Source of the DNA: Brevibacillus brevis
GTDB taxonomy: Bacteria > Bacillota > Bacilli > Brevibacillales > Brevibacillaceae
DNA: 64,000 nucleotides
Assembly: GCF_001039275.2 (NCBI RefSeq)
Contig: NZ_CP030117.1
Location: 5,187,501 to 5,251,500, forward strand
Reading direction: 5' to 3'
This document shows positions 52,258 to 61,004 of the stretch, piece after piece; position 1 is the stretch's first letter, and each line of letters begins with the position of its first letter. The notes under the pieces are model-generated. The model saw only the letters and a program-made list of their open reading frames with translations, made no database searches and was not told the DNA's origin. The position numbers were made by a program, and so were the translations under genes.

Positions 52258-52472
52258 CGTGATATTCCTCCATTTTGTTGTAAGTGGATTTTATTTGTGG
52301 GTAACAAAACCATTTACATGGAGGGGGTCGGGCCAACTGGTGAATGGCAAGACGTTACTTCTTGGTCATCATGAATAGGTAAACTCCTCTTCAATTGGAA
52401 ATTTTTAAAATTTAAAGCAGTATATCACTCAAAATCCGGAATGTAAAGCTTTTCCACCTCGTTTTGCAGTAA

Positions 52473-52967
52473 TTACGCAAACCCTTTTTTGATTTTGGAC
52501 TTCATGTCACGATACAGCTCTCCGTATGTAATCGCATGCTCGATATGCGAATAGGAAAGCACGGAATCGCCATCCTTGCTCTCGCAGCACGCAAAGAACA
52601 AGCTTTCCATCAAATTGTGATTTTCGATGGAATTGGTAATATGGACGCAATCCTCAATCGAATCATGAGCGTCATGCTTGTACAAAAGAAATGTCCCTTC
52701 TTTGAACGCTCCTTTTTTGTTGGCATCTTTCCAAATGAGCATGCCCAAGGTAATAAAGTACCCTTCCTGGAAGCGGATGACCCCTGTAATGACAGAATTA
52801 ATCGTGGTCGGAATGATCGCAATCGAGTCATTGAGCTGATTGACGTATTCATACAACGCTTTATTGGATTCTCGAAGATCAGCGATTGGTACATGAAGAA
52901 GCTGCTTGTCTCTTAATTTTTCTACGAGTTGCTGAACGCATAGCGTCTTATTCAAAGTTGAAATCAC
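52473..52967 (-). CDS. Hypothetical protein
   Basis: A 164-residue soluble protein; no family was recognised. It shows hydrophobic strands (SIAIIPTTINSVITGVIRF, FITLGMLIW) and a charged helical C-terminus ending KSKIKKGFA. The GTG start at 52967 has GAGG too close (two bases), so the true start may differ slightly. The 215-base gap between this gene and the caspase-like gene holds AT-rich sequence and that gene's leader only. Confidence 0.55.
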   Translation of the reverse strand: MISTLNKTLCVQQLVEKLRDKQLLHVPIADLRESNKALYEYVNQLNDSIAIIPTTINSVITGVIRFQEGYFITLGMLIWKDANKKGAFKEGTFLLYKHDAHDSIEDCVHITNSIENHNLMESLFFACCESKDGDSVLSYSHIEHAITYGELYRDMKSKIKKGFA

Positions 52968-53165
52968 AACCTCATCACTTCTCCCATTGTAAGTAAGTGC
53001 CTTCTTTACGTTATTCGTGATGAATGGACATATCCCTACAAAATTCGCACAAATCTTCTTACCTTTTCAGCAAAAATCAAATTTTACCATATTTTATTTT
53101 TTTCACCACAACCAATCAAACAAACAAGCGTATAAACAATCAGATTGGTATAGGGGGGTACAGTT

Positions 53166-53627
53166 GTGAAACTCGCGGAAGCGTTAATCATTCGTGCCGA
53201 TTATCAAAAACGGATCGAACAGTTGGGGCACCGTTTGCATAACAGCGCAAAGGTTCAGGAAGGCGAGCTTCCTCCTGAAAATCCTAACGATCTCTTATCT
53301 GAGCTGTATCAGTTGTTTGACCAGCTCGAACGTATTGTTCAGCAAATCAATCGAACCAATGCGTCTTGCCGCTTTAACGAGACAATGACGCTCTCCGATG
53401 CGTTAACCAAACGTGATGTTCTCGGTTCAAAACGCAATGAGCTGGCCGACCTGATCAAAGCAGCTACAGTCAAGCATGATCGCTACAGCCGTTCGGAGGT
53501 CAAGATTTGCTCGACTGTTAATATTGCCCAGTTGCAAAAGCAAGTCGACGAGCTGTCCAAGCAGTACCGGGAACTGGATGCAAGCATTCAACAATTCAAC
53601 TGGTTAACGGAGCTGCAAGAAACCTGA
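53166..53627 (+). CDS. DIP1984-family protein (DUF6847)
   Basis: A 153-residue all-helical protein of the DIP1984 family, formerly annotated as septicolysin-like. Family segments are clear: KLAEALIIRADYQKRIEQL, INRTNASCRF, LSDALTKRDVL, RYSRSEVK and a C-terminal QQFNWLTEL. Heptad patterns suggest coiled coils. The GTG start has a GGGGGG-rich site. One base after its stop begins a tRNA-like RNA (53629-53754), so both are probably one transcript ending at 53900. The molecular role is not established. Confidence 0.85.
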   Translation: MKLAEALIIRADYQKRIEQLGHRLHNSAKVQEGELPPENPNDLLSELYQLFDQLERIVQQINRTNASCRFNETMTLSDALTKRDVLGSKRNELADLIKAATVKHDRYSRSEVKICSTVNIAQLQKQVDELSKQYRELDASIQQFNWLTELQET

Positions 53628-53628
53628 C

Positions 53629-53754
53629 GTAAGAGACATGGAAGTCGGTAGTCTGTCTGCAAAAGGCGAACACGTCCCCATTCAACAGGGTTAATGTTGA
53701 AAACTCATTGGTCGGGTCGAGGGGCAACCCTGAGGGTTCAAATCCCTCTCTTAC
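53629..53754 (+). ncRNA. tRNA-like RNA directly downstream of the DIP1984 gene
   Basis: GTAAGAG (53629-53635) can pair with CTCTTAC (53748-53754) as a 7-bp acceptor-like stem. The 3' side has a tRNA T-arm, GAGGG-TTCAAAT-CCCTC. The 5' side has a D-arm-like TGGAAGTCGGTAG with GG and AA at D-loop positions. GGGT/ACCC around GTCGAGGGGCA-type sequence resembles a long variable arm. Where a tRNA has its anticodon arm there is about 70 bases with a TTCAACA/TGTTGAA hairpin and no clear anticodon stem. It is 126 nt, too long for a tRNA, and lacks an encoded CCA (TTACATAA follows). Confidence 0.65.
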
Positions 53755-53859
53755 ATAAAACGCCCAGTAATGTGACATGAGTAATGCGTACAAGGTATTG
53801 TAACTACCGTGTGTTGATTTTGTCTGACAGACGAGGGTGGGTACGGGGATCATTCCATG

Positions 53860-53900
53860 AAAAAGCCCTTCACGCCTTTATGTGGCGAGAAGGGCTTTTT
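53860..53900. terminator. Bidirectional terminator after the DIP1984/tRNA-like unit
   Basis: AAAAAGCCCTTC-CGCC pairs with GGCG-GAAGGGCTTTTT around a short AT loop; it works on both strands. The stretch 53755-53859 before it has no gene; it includes a GTCTGACAGAC palindrome whose GACAGAC is complementary to GTCTGTC in the tRNA-like RNA. Confidence 0.9.
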
Positions 53901-53909
53901 GGCGCAATT

Positions 53910-54077
53910 TTACGCCTTTCCTTTTAAATAATCATCTTTTAGCTTTTTTTCCTGCTCGACGGTAGTCATATCTTTCTCCAAAACTTGATACAACAGTTCA
54001 TCCTTCACGCGGCGGGAAATTCCTTTTTCCTGATGATTCGGGACAGATGAACTCCCGACAGAATCTTCTTGTTCCAT
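53910..54077 (-). CDS. Small hydrophilic hypothetical protein
   Basis: A 55-residue, highly charged protein; no family was recognised. It starts MEQEDSVGSSSV and continues as one predicted amphipathic helix (SRRVKDELLYQVLEKDMTTVEQEKKLKDDYLKG). The ATG at 54077 has GGAGG eight bases upstream, better than an in-frame GTG or ATG further up. It shares the terminator at 53860-53900. The ribosome site and codon pattern support a real gene; function is unknown. Confidence 0.6.
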   Translation of the reverse strand: MEQEDSVGSSSVPNHQEKGISRRVKDELLYQVLEKDMTTVEQEKKLKDDYLKGKA

Positions 54078-54132
54078 ACTGCATACCTCCATGGCTTTTT
54101 GGGGTTAGCTTACCCGAAAGCGGCCACTCCAT

Positions 54133-54981
54133 TCACCACACTCGCTGAACACTGAGCATTTTTCGCAGCTCGTCGACCGAACGTGGAATATTTCCGCCAA
54201 GTTCCCGCTTCCACTGCTCAGGGAGTGCCTCCCACACATCAACGAGCAACGGCATACCCAGATGAAGACTCTCCAGCATAGTTCTATTTTCCAATGCCTC
54301 CTGCGGATCTCCCGCAAACACAAGCCTGCCTTCATCCATGATGCAAATCCACTCTGCCCATTCAAAGGCAATATCCATATCATGTGTCGCCATCAAAACA
54401 GTCGTTCCTTGCCGGTGAATGGCATCGAGCTCCCGCAGTAAATTTTTCGTCTGATAGCGATCCAGATACGCAGTAGGCTCGTCCAACAGCAATAGCTCGG
54501 GCTCCATGACCATGACCCCTGCGAGTGCGAGACGCCGTTTTTGTCCCAGGCTCAAATGATGAATCGGAGCTTCTGCCAGCTCTCTCAACCCGAATGCATC
54601 CAGCACCTTTTCTACCTTTGCCCGGATTACGTCCACAGGCAGCTTTTGATTACATAAACCGTAGGATATATCTTCCGCGACCGTGCTTGCGATCAGCTGA
54701 TGCTCGGGATCTTGAAAGACCAAACCTACCTTTTGCGTCATTTCTTGCAGGGCGGCTCGCTTGTAGACCAGCGGTTTCCCCTTCCACAGCACCTGTCCCT
54801 GCTGTGGCTCGATGATCCCGTTTCCATGCAAGAACAAGGTCGACTTCCCACAGCCATTTCGTCCCAAAAGGACACATTTTTTCCCCTCTGGAATCCATAA
54901 GGATAACCCAGACAGGACGGGTCCCCGCCCTCCCGGATACGTGTACTGCAAATCGATGAACTCTAACAACCGTGATGTCAT
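54133..54981 (-). CDS. cbiO: Cobalt ECF/CbiMNQO transporter ATPase
   Basis: A 282-residue ABC ATPase with Walker A LLGRNGCGKST, Q-loop VGLVFQDPEHQLIA (the CbiO/EcfA signature), LSLGQKRRLALAG and Walker B LLLLDEPTAYLD. It energises cobalt uptake with CbiM, CbiN and CbiQ. The ATG at 54981 overlaps the cbiQ stop (ATGA). The family-typical PEHQ motif and gene order make the assignment firm; nickel remains possible, but the B12 riboswitch favours cobalt. Confidence 0.94.
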   Translation of the reverse strand: MTSRLLEFIDLQYTYPGGRGPVLSGLSLWIPEGKKCVLLGRNGCGKSTLFLHGNGIIEPQQGQVLWKGKPLVYKRAALQEMTQKVGLVFQDPEHQLIASTVAEDISYGLCNQKLPVDVIRAKVEKVLDAFGLRELAEAPIHHLSLGQKRRLALAGVMVMEPELLLLDEPTAYLDRYQTKNLLRELDAIHRQGTTVLMATHDMDIAFEWAEWICIMDEGRLVFAGDPQEALENRTMLESLHLGMPLLVDVWEALPEQWKRELGGNIPRSVDELRKMLSVQRVW

Positions 54982-55775
54982 AACCGCCAACCTCCTGTCC
55001 ACCACTCAAGCAGTACCAGCAGCATACAACCTGCGATTGACTCCCATTCATAGCGTCGCGAGCGAGCGTGGGTATGAAACGCGAGCACCTGCATGCTCTC
55101 CCCGAAGCCTCTAGCCGCCATCCCTTTGTGCAAGGCTTCATATTTGCGCATCGCTCTGACAAACAATTGCGCAACGAGAACTCCTGCATCTCGAAGCGTC
55201 GCGCGGAAGCCGCGATGACCTCCACGAGAACGTTGGGCAATCCAGAGCTGGTGAGAAATCGTTACCAACACAAAAATAAACCGATACATGATCATTAATA
55301 AGTCAGTCACAATGACAGGCATACGGAGCCAGCGAAGCACCTGCAAGATTTCGGCAAACGGCACGGTAAACAAAATGAAGGCAAAGCAAGATAAGCTCCC
55401 CATGGTACGCCAAAATAAGATCCAAACTTTACTGAAGGAAGACATCGGCACATAGAGAACATACGAACCCAGTTCCCATACTGCCGCGACCTGGACCTGT
55501 ACTTCTCCTGCCCTCGCTCCTTCTACCAAGAGGGCAGGGAGCCCCGCCATGAAAAACGAGAGCGACACGATCATAAAGGCACAGTAGATACGGACAGGAA
55601 TACGGGCATACACTACTACCCATACCGTCATCCAGACAACGACCGCCATCTGCATCCATACATGTCCCACCAGGACGAGCAGTAACAATGCACTCGCCAG
55701 CAATAGCTTATGTGCTGGAGGCAGACGTTTCAGCCTGTTTTGATAAGAGAGAGAATCAAGTTGGAGCCCGTTCAT
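54978..55775 (-). CDS. cbiQ: Cobalt transporter transmembrane subunit
   Basis: A 265-residue EcfT/CbiQ-family membrane protein with about five helices. The cytoplasmic coupling motifs FRATLRDAGVLVAQLFVRAM and YEALHKGMAARGF carry the Ala-Arg-Gly signature contacting CbiO. It overlaps cbiN and cbiO by four bases each. Confidence 0.92.
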   Translation of the reverse strand: MNGLQLDSLSYQNRLKRLPPAHKLLLASALLLLVLVGHVWMQMAVVVWMTVWVVVYARIPVRIYCAFMIVSLSFFMAGLPALLVEGARAGEVQVQVAAVWELGSYVLYVPMSSFSKVWILFWRTMGSLSCFAFILFTVPFAEILQVLRWLRMPVIVTDLLMIMYRFIFVLVTISHQLWIAQRSRGGHRGFRATLRDAGVLVAQLFVRAMRKYEALHKGMAARGFGESMQVLAFHTHARSRRYEWESIAGCMLLVLLEWWTGGWRL

Positions 55776-56056
55776 TTTTTCCGCTTATCCAACCGACCTT
55801 TGTACAAACCCACAGCGTAGCCAACCACTCCCGCTCCCAACGCCGCCTGCACCGCAAACAATAGACTCTCCGTCTCTCCTCCTGGCGGTTCTATCAGCGG
55901 CTGGAACCACGGTTCGTAGTTCGGGGCAATTTCCTTGATCGCTTCCTCCGCCACGCCGTCTGCGCCGCCAAATTCCGAATCCTGCACCAGCAACAACGGG
56001 ACAATCGCCAGTACGATTACCCCCAAGAGCAATAGCCAGTTCCATCCTTTTTTCAC
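55772..56056 (-). CDS. cbiN: Cobalt transporter accessory protein
   Basis: A 94-residue protein with two membrane helices (about 5-24 and 67-85) and a short outside loop with [23 protein letters not shown] and [13 protein letters not shown], the CbiN family core. A GTG start at 56056 follows GGAGG and overlaps the cbiM stop by four bases. CbiN is needed with CbiM for cobalt loading. Confidence 0.88.
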   Translation of the reverse strand: MKKGWNWLLLLGVIVLAIVPLLLVQDSEFGGADGVAEEAIKEIAPNYEPWFQPLIEPPGGETESLLFAVQAALGAGVVGYAVGLYKGRLDKRKK

Positions 56057-56817
56057 AGCGATTCCTCCCGTTTGAGCAAACGAAGCTGTGTAAGCTCTTT
56101 TGCGTTGTAAGATAACAACCAGTTCCAAACAAGAACGGTCAACAGCCCTTCACTGATTGCGAGCGGCACTTGCGTGAATGCAAAAATTCCTGCAAATTTG
56201 GCAAACGAGGCCAACACTCCACCAGATTCAGCCGGGAATGCGAGCGCCAGTTGAATGGAAGTCACCACATACGTAGCGAGGTCAGCCAAAGCAGCCGCCG
56301 CAAAAACAGCCAGACGCTGGCTTCCGCCCACTTTCATGATCATTCGATAGATTCCGTATGCCACCAGTGGTCCTACTACCGCCATGGATACAGCATTTGC
56401 TCCTAGCGTAGTCAAGCCTCCATGTGCCAAGAGCAAGGCTTGAAACAAGAGCACCATACTCCCTAACACAGACATCGCAAAAGGCCCAAACATAATGGCG
56501 CCAAGGCCTGTTCCAGTCGGGTGAGAGCTGCTGCCTGTAACCGAAGGGATTTTCAGTGCAGATAAAACAAACGCAAACGCTCCAGCAACGCCAATAAGGA
56601 GCTTCATTTCGGGATGTTCTTTTACAATCTTGTTAATCGAGCGAATCCCAAGTATAAAAAACGGCAAGAAGACAGCCCACCAAAATAAGGCCCAGGATAA
56701 TGGCAAATACCCTTCCATGATGTGCATCGCATGTCCTGTCTCTGGTTCATTGAGCAAAAAATACAGGACAAACCCCGCGATCATCAGACCAGTAGATACC
56801 AGACGAGATCGATTCAT
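56053..56817 (-). CDS. cbiM: Cobalt-binding substrate subunit
   Basis: A 254-residue S-component. A signal-like first helix ends before [17 protein letters not shown], whose His and Met at the processed N-terminus bind cobalt in CbiM proteins. The conserved [18 protein letters not shown] segment is present. It is first of cbiM-N-Q-O, behind a cobalamin riboswitch and its terminator. The ATG at 56817 has GGGGGAAGG upstream. Confidence 0.94.
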   Translation of the reverse strand: MNRSRLVSTGLMIAGFVLYFLLNEPETGHAMHIMEGYLPLSWALFWWAVFLPFFILGIRSINKIVKEHPEMKLLIGVAGAFAFVLSALKIPSVTGSSSHPTGTGLGAIMFGPFAMSVLGSMVLLFQALLLAHGGLTTLGANAVSMAVVGPLVAYGIYRMIMKVGGSQRLAVFAAAALADLATYVVTSIQLALAFPAESGGVLASFAKFAGIFAFTQVPLAISEGLLTVLVWNWLLSYNAKELTQLRLLKREESL

Positions 56818-56860
56818 GTTCCTTCCCCCTTCACTGACTTTCGTTCTATTCCTACAAACA

Positions 56861-56892
56861 AAAAAATCCCATCCATCACTGGACGAGATTGT
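56861..56892 (-). terminator. Riboswitch-controlled terminator before cbiM
   Basis: Minus-strand AATC-TCGTCCA pairs with TGGATGG-GATT around GTGA, followed by seven T. Confidence 0.75.
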
Positions 56893-56969
56893 GCACACAA
56901 AACAACAGACTGACTATACAGCCTCATTGCCCGTATTCACCGCTCCTTTCCGCGAAGGTTCTGTGGGTG

Positions 56970-57140
56970 TGGCTTATAGGTAGGTCTCCTGGCTTCCAGA
57001 TCCATGCGCTCTTTGTCCTTCCCCATACGAAAATGAGTGGTTTCCTTCTCAAAGAGAGCTCCCTGGTTACAGTGGCGGGACCGCTCGGGACTTTCACCCG
57101 ATTCCCTGTTACCCTTTATGCTTCACATAAAGGCACCTAA
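56970..57140 (-). promoter_or_regulatory. Cobalamin (B12) riboswitch upstream of cbiMNQO
   Basis: On the minus strand GGTGCC...TAAAGGGTAACAGGGAA is followed by CGGGTGAAAGTCCCGAGCGG, cut here as the family core GTGAAAGTCCC and GCGGTCCCGCCACTGT. The B12 box AAGCCAGGAGACCTACC lies at about 56978-56994. Adenosylcobalamin binding should switch off cobalt uptake by termination at 56861-56892. Confidence 0.95.
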
Positions 57141-57186
57141 CGCCGACAATATACAATTGACAGATAATTCATGTTTGTCCCACATC

Positions 57187-57215
57187 ATTATACCGGATCA
57201 CTACATAAATCGGAA
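57187..57215 (-). promoter_or_regulatory. Possible promoter of the cbiMNQO transcript
   Basis: A perfect minus-strand TATAAT (57187-57192) lies about 50 bases upstream of the riboswitch; the -35 (TTCCGA, 17-base spacing) is weak. Confidence 0.4.
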
Positions 57216-57224
57216 GAATATAAG

Positions 57225-57277
57225 CGAAAACGCATAAGTCGATGCCCCACTACAAACGGAGCCATCGACCTATGCGT
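57225..57277 (-). terminator. Terminator after pyrD
   Basis: Minus-strand ACGCATAGGTCGATG pairs with CATCGACTTATGCGT (one mismatch), followed by TTTTCGCTT. Confidence 0.85.
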
Positions 57278-57288
57278 ACTTGTTCTCT

Positions 57289-58380
57289 CTATTCTTTTGC
57301 GTCTACACCAATTACTTCACTAATATGTTTAAAACCATCCCGCTGCATGAGTTTGAGCAGCTTTTTGTTGATTTGCTTGGCAATACCTGGGCCCTGATAA
57401 ATCATCCCTGTATACACCTGAATGAGACTGGCTCCTGCTCGGATTTTCGCGTAGGCATCTTCGCCGTTATAAATGCCCCCGACACCGATGATTGGTACCT
57501 TGTCTCCTACTTCTTGATAAATCTCCTTCACCCAAGCAGTGGAACGCTCCGTAAGAGGTCTTCCGCTCAAGCCGCCCGCTTCCTCGGCAAATCGATGTCC
57601 GGAAACCGCCTCGCGTGACAAGGTCGTATTGGTAGCGATAATTCCGGAAATGCCTTCTTCCACAGCAGCGTGAACAACATCGCGCATGTGCTCATCCGAC
57701 ATGTCTGGTGCTACTTTCAGCAATATCGGTTTTTTCTTGATGGAACGTGCTTCCATTTCAGATGCCTTTTCCCTTACTGCACGCACCAAATGACGCAAGC
57801 TCTCTGTTTCCTGCAAGTCACGCAGATTCGGGGTATTCGGAGAGCTGATGTTAATGACGAAGTAGTGACCGTATGCATAGAGCATGTCCATACATTTGCT
57901 ATAGTCGATGGCCGCCTCTTCATTCGGCGTTACTTTGTTTTTTCCGATGTTAATCCCAATCGGAACATCTGAGTATGCGTAATCGACCAAATGCTGGGAA
58001 GCCAAATACGCACCGTGATTGTTGAAGCCCATCCGGTTAATGACAGCTTGATGTTCCGGCAAGCGGAACAAACGCGGCTTCGGATTGCCTGGCTGCCCCT
58101 GCGGCGTCAACGTCCCGATTTCCACAAACCCAAAACCAAGAGCACCTAACGCATGATAGACTTCTGCATTTTTATCAAAACCGGCTGCAAGTCCGACTGG
58201 ATTCGGAAACGTCATTCCCCACAGCTTATTCTCCAATCGCTGGTCTTTTACCTGATAGATCATCTTCAGGATGCTTTTGCCTGGAGCAGAATCCTCCACC
58301 AGCCTTAAGGCACCAATTGTCTTTTCATGAATCTCTTCCGCATCTTGCTGGAATAGATATTTTCTTATGAGCTGATACAT
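57289..58380 (-). CDS. pyrD: Dihydroorotate dehydrogenase (quinone), class 2
   Basis: A 363-residue FMN enzyme oxidising dihydroorotate to orotate in pyrimidine synthesis. The extra N-terminal helices (about 1-45), the PNPVGLAAGFDKNAEVYHAL motif, FGFVEIGTLTPQGQPGNP, the catalytic Ser region NISSPNTPNLRDLQ, and VGGIYNGEDAYAKIRAGASLIQVYT mark the membrane-associated class 2 enzyme. Most Bacilli use the class 1B enzyme inside the pyr operon, so a solitary class 2 gene is noteworthy. The ATG at 58380 has GGAG upstream; an in-frame GTG lies at 58389. Confidence 0.95.
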   Translation of the reverse strand: MYQLIRKYLFQQDAEEIHEKTIGALRLVEDSAPGKSILKMIYQVKDQRLENKLWGMTFPNPVGLAAGFDKNAEVYHALGALGFGFVEIGTLTPQGQPGNPKPRLFRLPEHQAVINRMGFNNHGAYLASQHLVDYAYSDVPIGINIGKNKVTPNEEAAIDYSKCMDMLYAYGHYFVINISSPNTPNLRDLQETESLRHLVRAVREKASEMEARSIKKKPILLKVAPDMSDEHMRDVVHAAVEEGISGIIATNTTLSREAVSGHRFAEEAGGLSGRPLTERSTAWVKEIYQEVGDKVPIIGVGGIYNGEDAYAKIRAGASLIQVYTGMIYQGPGIAKQINKKLLKLMQRDGFKHISEVIGVDAKE

Positions 58381-58531
58381 CGGCTGCACTCCTTACTCCG
58401 TTTCTACCTTTTTACCTCATAGTAGAATACCATACTTTTTCGGACGGATGTAACCTTTATACGTGATACATATTTCCAAGCAAGCAGGCAAATCCTAACA
58501 GCACCACCACGCACAGGGGGATAAGTCTTTC

Positions 58532-59632
58532 ATGAAAGTGGACGGAAAAATCGGGATTGGTCAAGCCATTATGGTGATGATGCTGACGATCGGCATTACG
58601 AACCACGTAACCGTCATCCCCCTCTTATTGAGTAAAGCCGGAAGAGATGCTTGGTTGAGCGTGTTACTTGCTGGTATCCCTTTTTCCTTCTGGGCGTATT
58701 TGCTGTTTGTGGTTAATCGAAGTTTGGATCAACAATCTTTGTATGAATGGATTTCACAACGGTCAGGAAAAATCGTCAGCAATCTCTTGCTCGTTCCAAT
58801 CATGATCTGCCTGTACCTAATGGCGCTGACGAATCTGATCGATACGCAAACTTGGACAACCGTAAACTACTTGCCTCGTACACCCGAGTGGGTGACCGCT
58901 TTAGCCTTGGTCGGGCTATGTGTACTCGCTTCTATTGGAGGTATGACCTCCGTTGGAATCACAGCAGGCGTCTTGCTCCCCGTAGTCGTGTTGCTCGGAT
59001 TTTTCGTCGCTTTTGGCAATATTCCCAAAAAGGATTATAGTTTTTTGCTCCCGCTTTTCCAAAACGGTTTTCGTCCGCTGCTACATGGGATGCTTTACGT
59101 TGGCGGCGGTTTCACCGAGCTGTTTCTGCTCCTTTTGCTCCAGCATCACGTTCGAAAGCCGTTTCGTCTCGTACACTTTTTTGTCATGCTCGGTATCACG
59201 CTGCTGTTGACACTCAGCCCACTGACAGGAGCAATTGCAGAATTTGGACCTGTGGAGTCCGCTCGTCAACGTTTTCCTGCATTTGAACAATGGCGGCTAC
59301 TCACAATCGGAAAAGACATCGAGAACATGGAGTTTTTCTCGATTTTTCAATGGCTTTCTGGTGCTTTTATTCGAATAACGCTTTGCCTGATTCTTTTAGG
59401 AGATTTGATCACGATACGAACTCGAAAGCAACGCAAATTCATGATGCTGTTTTTCGGCGGAAGCATGATCGCCTTCACCAGCCTCCCTTACAGCGACATG
59501 CAATTCGTAGCCTTCTTATCGCGTGTATACTACCCACTTTACTTCGTCACCATGATTGTTGTCTCACTCGCGCTCATCCTGCTATCCCTGCGCAAACCAT
59601 CCAGACAGGAGGAGGCCCCTTATGACCCTTGA
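58532..59632 (+). CDS. Spore germination receptor permease, GerB family (cluster 3)
   Basis: A 366-residue GerAB-type permease with about ten helices, starting the third receptor operon (B-A-C). Motifs IGQAIMVMMLTIGITNHVTVIP and FFVAFGNIPKKDYSFLLP-type text (KKDYSFLLPLFQNG) parallel cluster 2 (NKDYSLLLPIMENG), pointing to a common ancestor of the two B-A-C operons. It overlaps gerA by 11 bases. Confidence 0.9.
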   Translation: MKVDGKIGIGQAIMVMMLTIGITNHVTVIPLLLSKAGRDAWLSVLLAGIPFSFWAYLLFVVNRSLDQQSLYEWISQRSGKIVSNLLLVPIMICLYLMALTNLIDTQTWTTVNYLPRTPEWVTALALVGLCVLASIGGMTSVGITAGVLLPVVVLLGFFVAFGNIPKKDYSFLLPLFQNGFRPLLHGMLYVGGGFTELFLLLLLQHHVRKPFRLVHFFVMLGITLLLTLSPLTGAIAEFGPVESARQRFPAFEQWRLLTIGKDIENMEFFSIFQWLSGAFIRITLCLILLGDLITIRTRKQRKFMMLFFGGSMIAFTSLPYSDMQFVAFLSRVYYPLYFVTMIVVSLALILLSLRKPSRQEEAPYDP

Positions 59633-61004
59633 AGAGGAACTGCGGGAAAAACTCGCGCATTGTGCGGACGTCGTTTTTTTGCGCACGGTCACATCTGAGG
59701 ACCAGCCTGTATTGATGCTTTATTGCGAAGGACTTGCAGACATTCGTCAATTACAAGATACGGCGCTGCCGCAATTGGAGCGATTCCTGGCTATTGGTGA
59801 TTTGCGCTCCCTGCCTCTTTTCCCACTCTTCACGAACCCAGAGTTGTGGGTGGAGCGACTGTTTGCAGGAGATTTGCTGATTTTCATTGGAGACTCCCCT
59901 CCATTCGCTTGGGACATCTCCAATCGGCCGGAGCGTGGCCCTGAGGAAGCCAATACAGAGATATCGATCAAAGGTCCCCGCGACGGCTTCGTCGAGGATC
60001 TCTCCACAAACGTGGCTCTCATCCGCAAGCGTCTGCGAACAATTACCCTGGCCTACGAGCCTTTTATTCTCGGAACGCGCTCGCGTACAAGAGTTGCGAT
60101 GATGTATATCACAGATGGGGTATCTTCGGATCTCGTGGAGATGATGCGCGAGAGGCTCCTCAATTGTAGGTCAAAAAAAATCTTGAATAGCGCTATCCTG
60201 GAAAAATTACTCAGTGACAATACTCGTTCGCTGTTTCCGTTAGTTGATTATACGGGACGTCCTGACTTTGCGATTTACATGCTCTTGCAAGGTAAAGTGA
60301 TCGTGTTGATAGACGGCTCACCCTTGGCAATCGTGGCACCTGTTACCTTGCTCGAACTAATCAAATCTCCCGAAGATGATCAGTATCCTGTTACTTATGT
60401 ATGGCTGGAACGCATGCTGCGCCTGGGTGGATTTTGGATCGCAATCTTTCTGCCTGGCTTTTGGATTGCCCTGTCGGCCTATAATGTAGAGCAATATCCT
60501 TTTCAATTGCTCGCTACCGTTACACAAGGCCGAAAAGGACTGCCGTTTTCCGCGCCGATGGAGCTATTTATTATCTTGTTTATCTTTGAATTTCTGCGCG
60601 AGGCAGGTGCCCGTTTGCCCAAAAACGTCGGGCAGACACTAGCATTAGTCGGCGCACTGATTATCGGGGATGCTTCCATTCGTGCAGGACTGACATCGCC
60701 CTCCATGCTGTTTATCGGCTCCCTTACAGTCGTTGCCTCCTTCACACTGGTCAACCAGGCATTAAGCGGAGCCGTTACCGTGGCTCGTTTTGCTGTTTTC
60801 TTCCTTTCCGCAACCATCGGCATGTACGGCTTTATCCTCGGAAATATTGCCATCGTATACTATTTGTCTACCTTGACGTCCTTTGGCAGATCGTATATTT
60901 TGATGGGTTCATCCAACTCCTTGTCCACACTGCTCATAGTCTTGTTCAAATCCATGACCAGTTTTTTTCGAACGAGATCGGCTAAGGGTGGCGATCATAA
61001 ATGA
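59622..61004 (+). CDS. Spore germination receptor subunit, GerA family (cluster 3)
   Basis: A 460-residue GerAA-type subunit. The soluble N-terminal half has IKGPRDGFVEDLSTNVALIR; the C-terminal helices include LPKNVGQTLALVGALIIGDA. It is some 40-50 residues shorter at the N-terminus than the other two GerA proteins here. The ATG at 59622 has AGGAGGAGG six bases upstream, which fixes the start. Confidence 0.92.
   Translation: MTLEEELREKLAHCADVVFLRTVTSEDQPVLMLYCEGLADIRQLQDTALPQLERFLAIGDLRSLPLFPLFTNPELWVERLFAGDLLIFIGDSPPFAWDISNRPERGPEEANTEISIKGPRDGFVEDLSTNVALIRKRLRTITLAYEPFILGTRSRTRVAMMYITDGVSSDLVEMMRERLLNCRSKKILNSAILEKLLSDNTRSLFPLVDYTGRPDFAIYMLLQGKVIVLIDGSPLAIVAPVTLLELIKSPEDDQYPVTYVWLERMLRLGGFWIAIFLPGFWIALSAYNVEQYPFQLLATVTQGRKGLPFSAPMELFIILFIFEFLREAGARLPKNVGQTLALVGALIIGDASIRAGLTSPSMLFIGSLTVVASFTLVNQALSGAVTVARFAVFFLSATIGMYGFILGNIAIVYYLSTLTSFGRSYILMGSSNSLSTLLIVLFKSMTSFFRTRSAKGGDHK

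Noticed and set aside
53629-53754. Ordinary tRNA-Leu or tRNA-Ser with a long variable arm
   Set aside because: 126 nt is far too long, no anticodon stem-loop can be drawn in the expected place, and CCA is not encoded.
53596-53853. 85-residue minus-strand ORF containing REGFEPSG
   Set aside because: This is the familiar false translation of the antisense of a tRNA T-arm; it supports the tRNA-like RNA rather than a protein.
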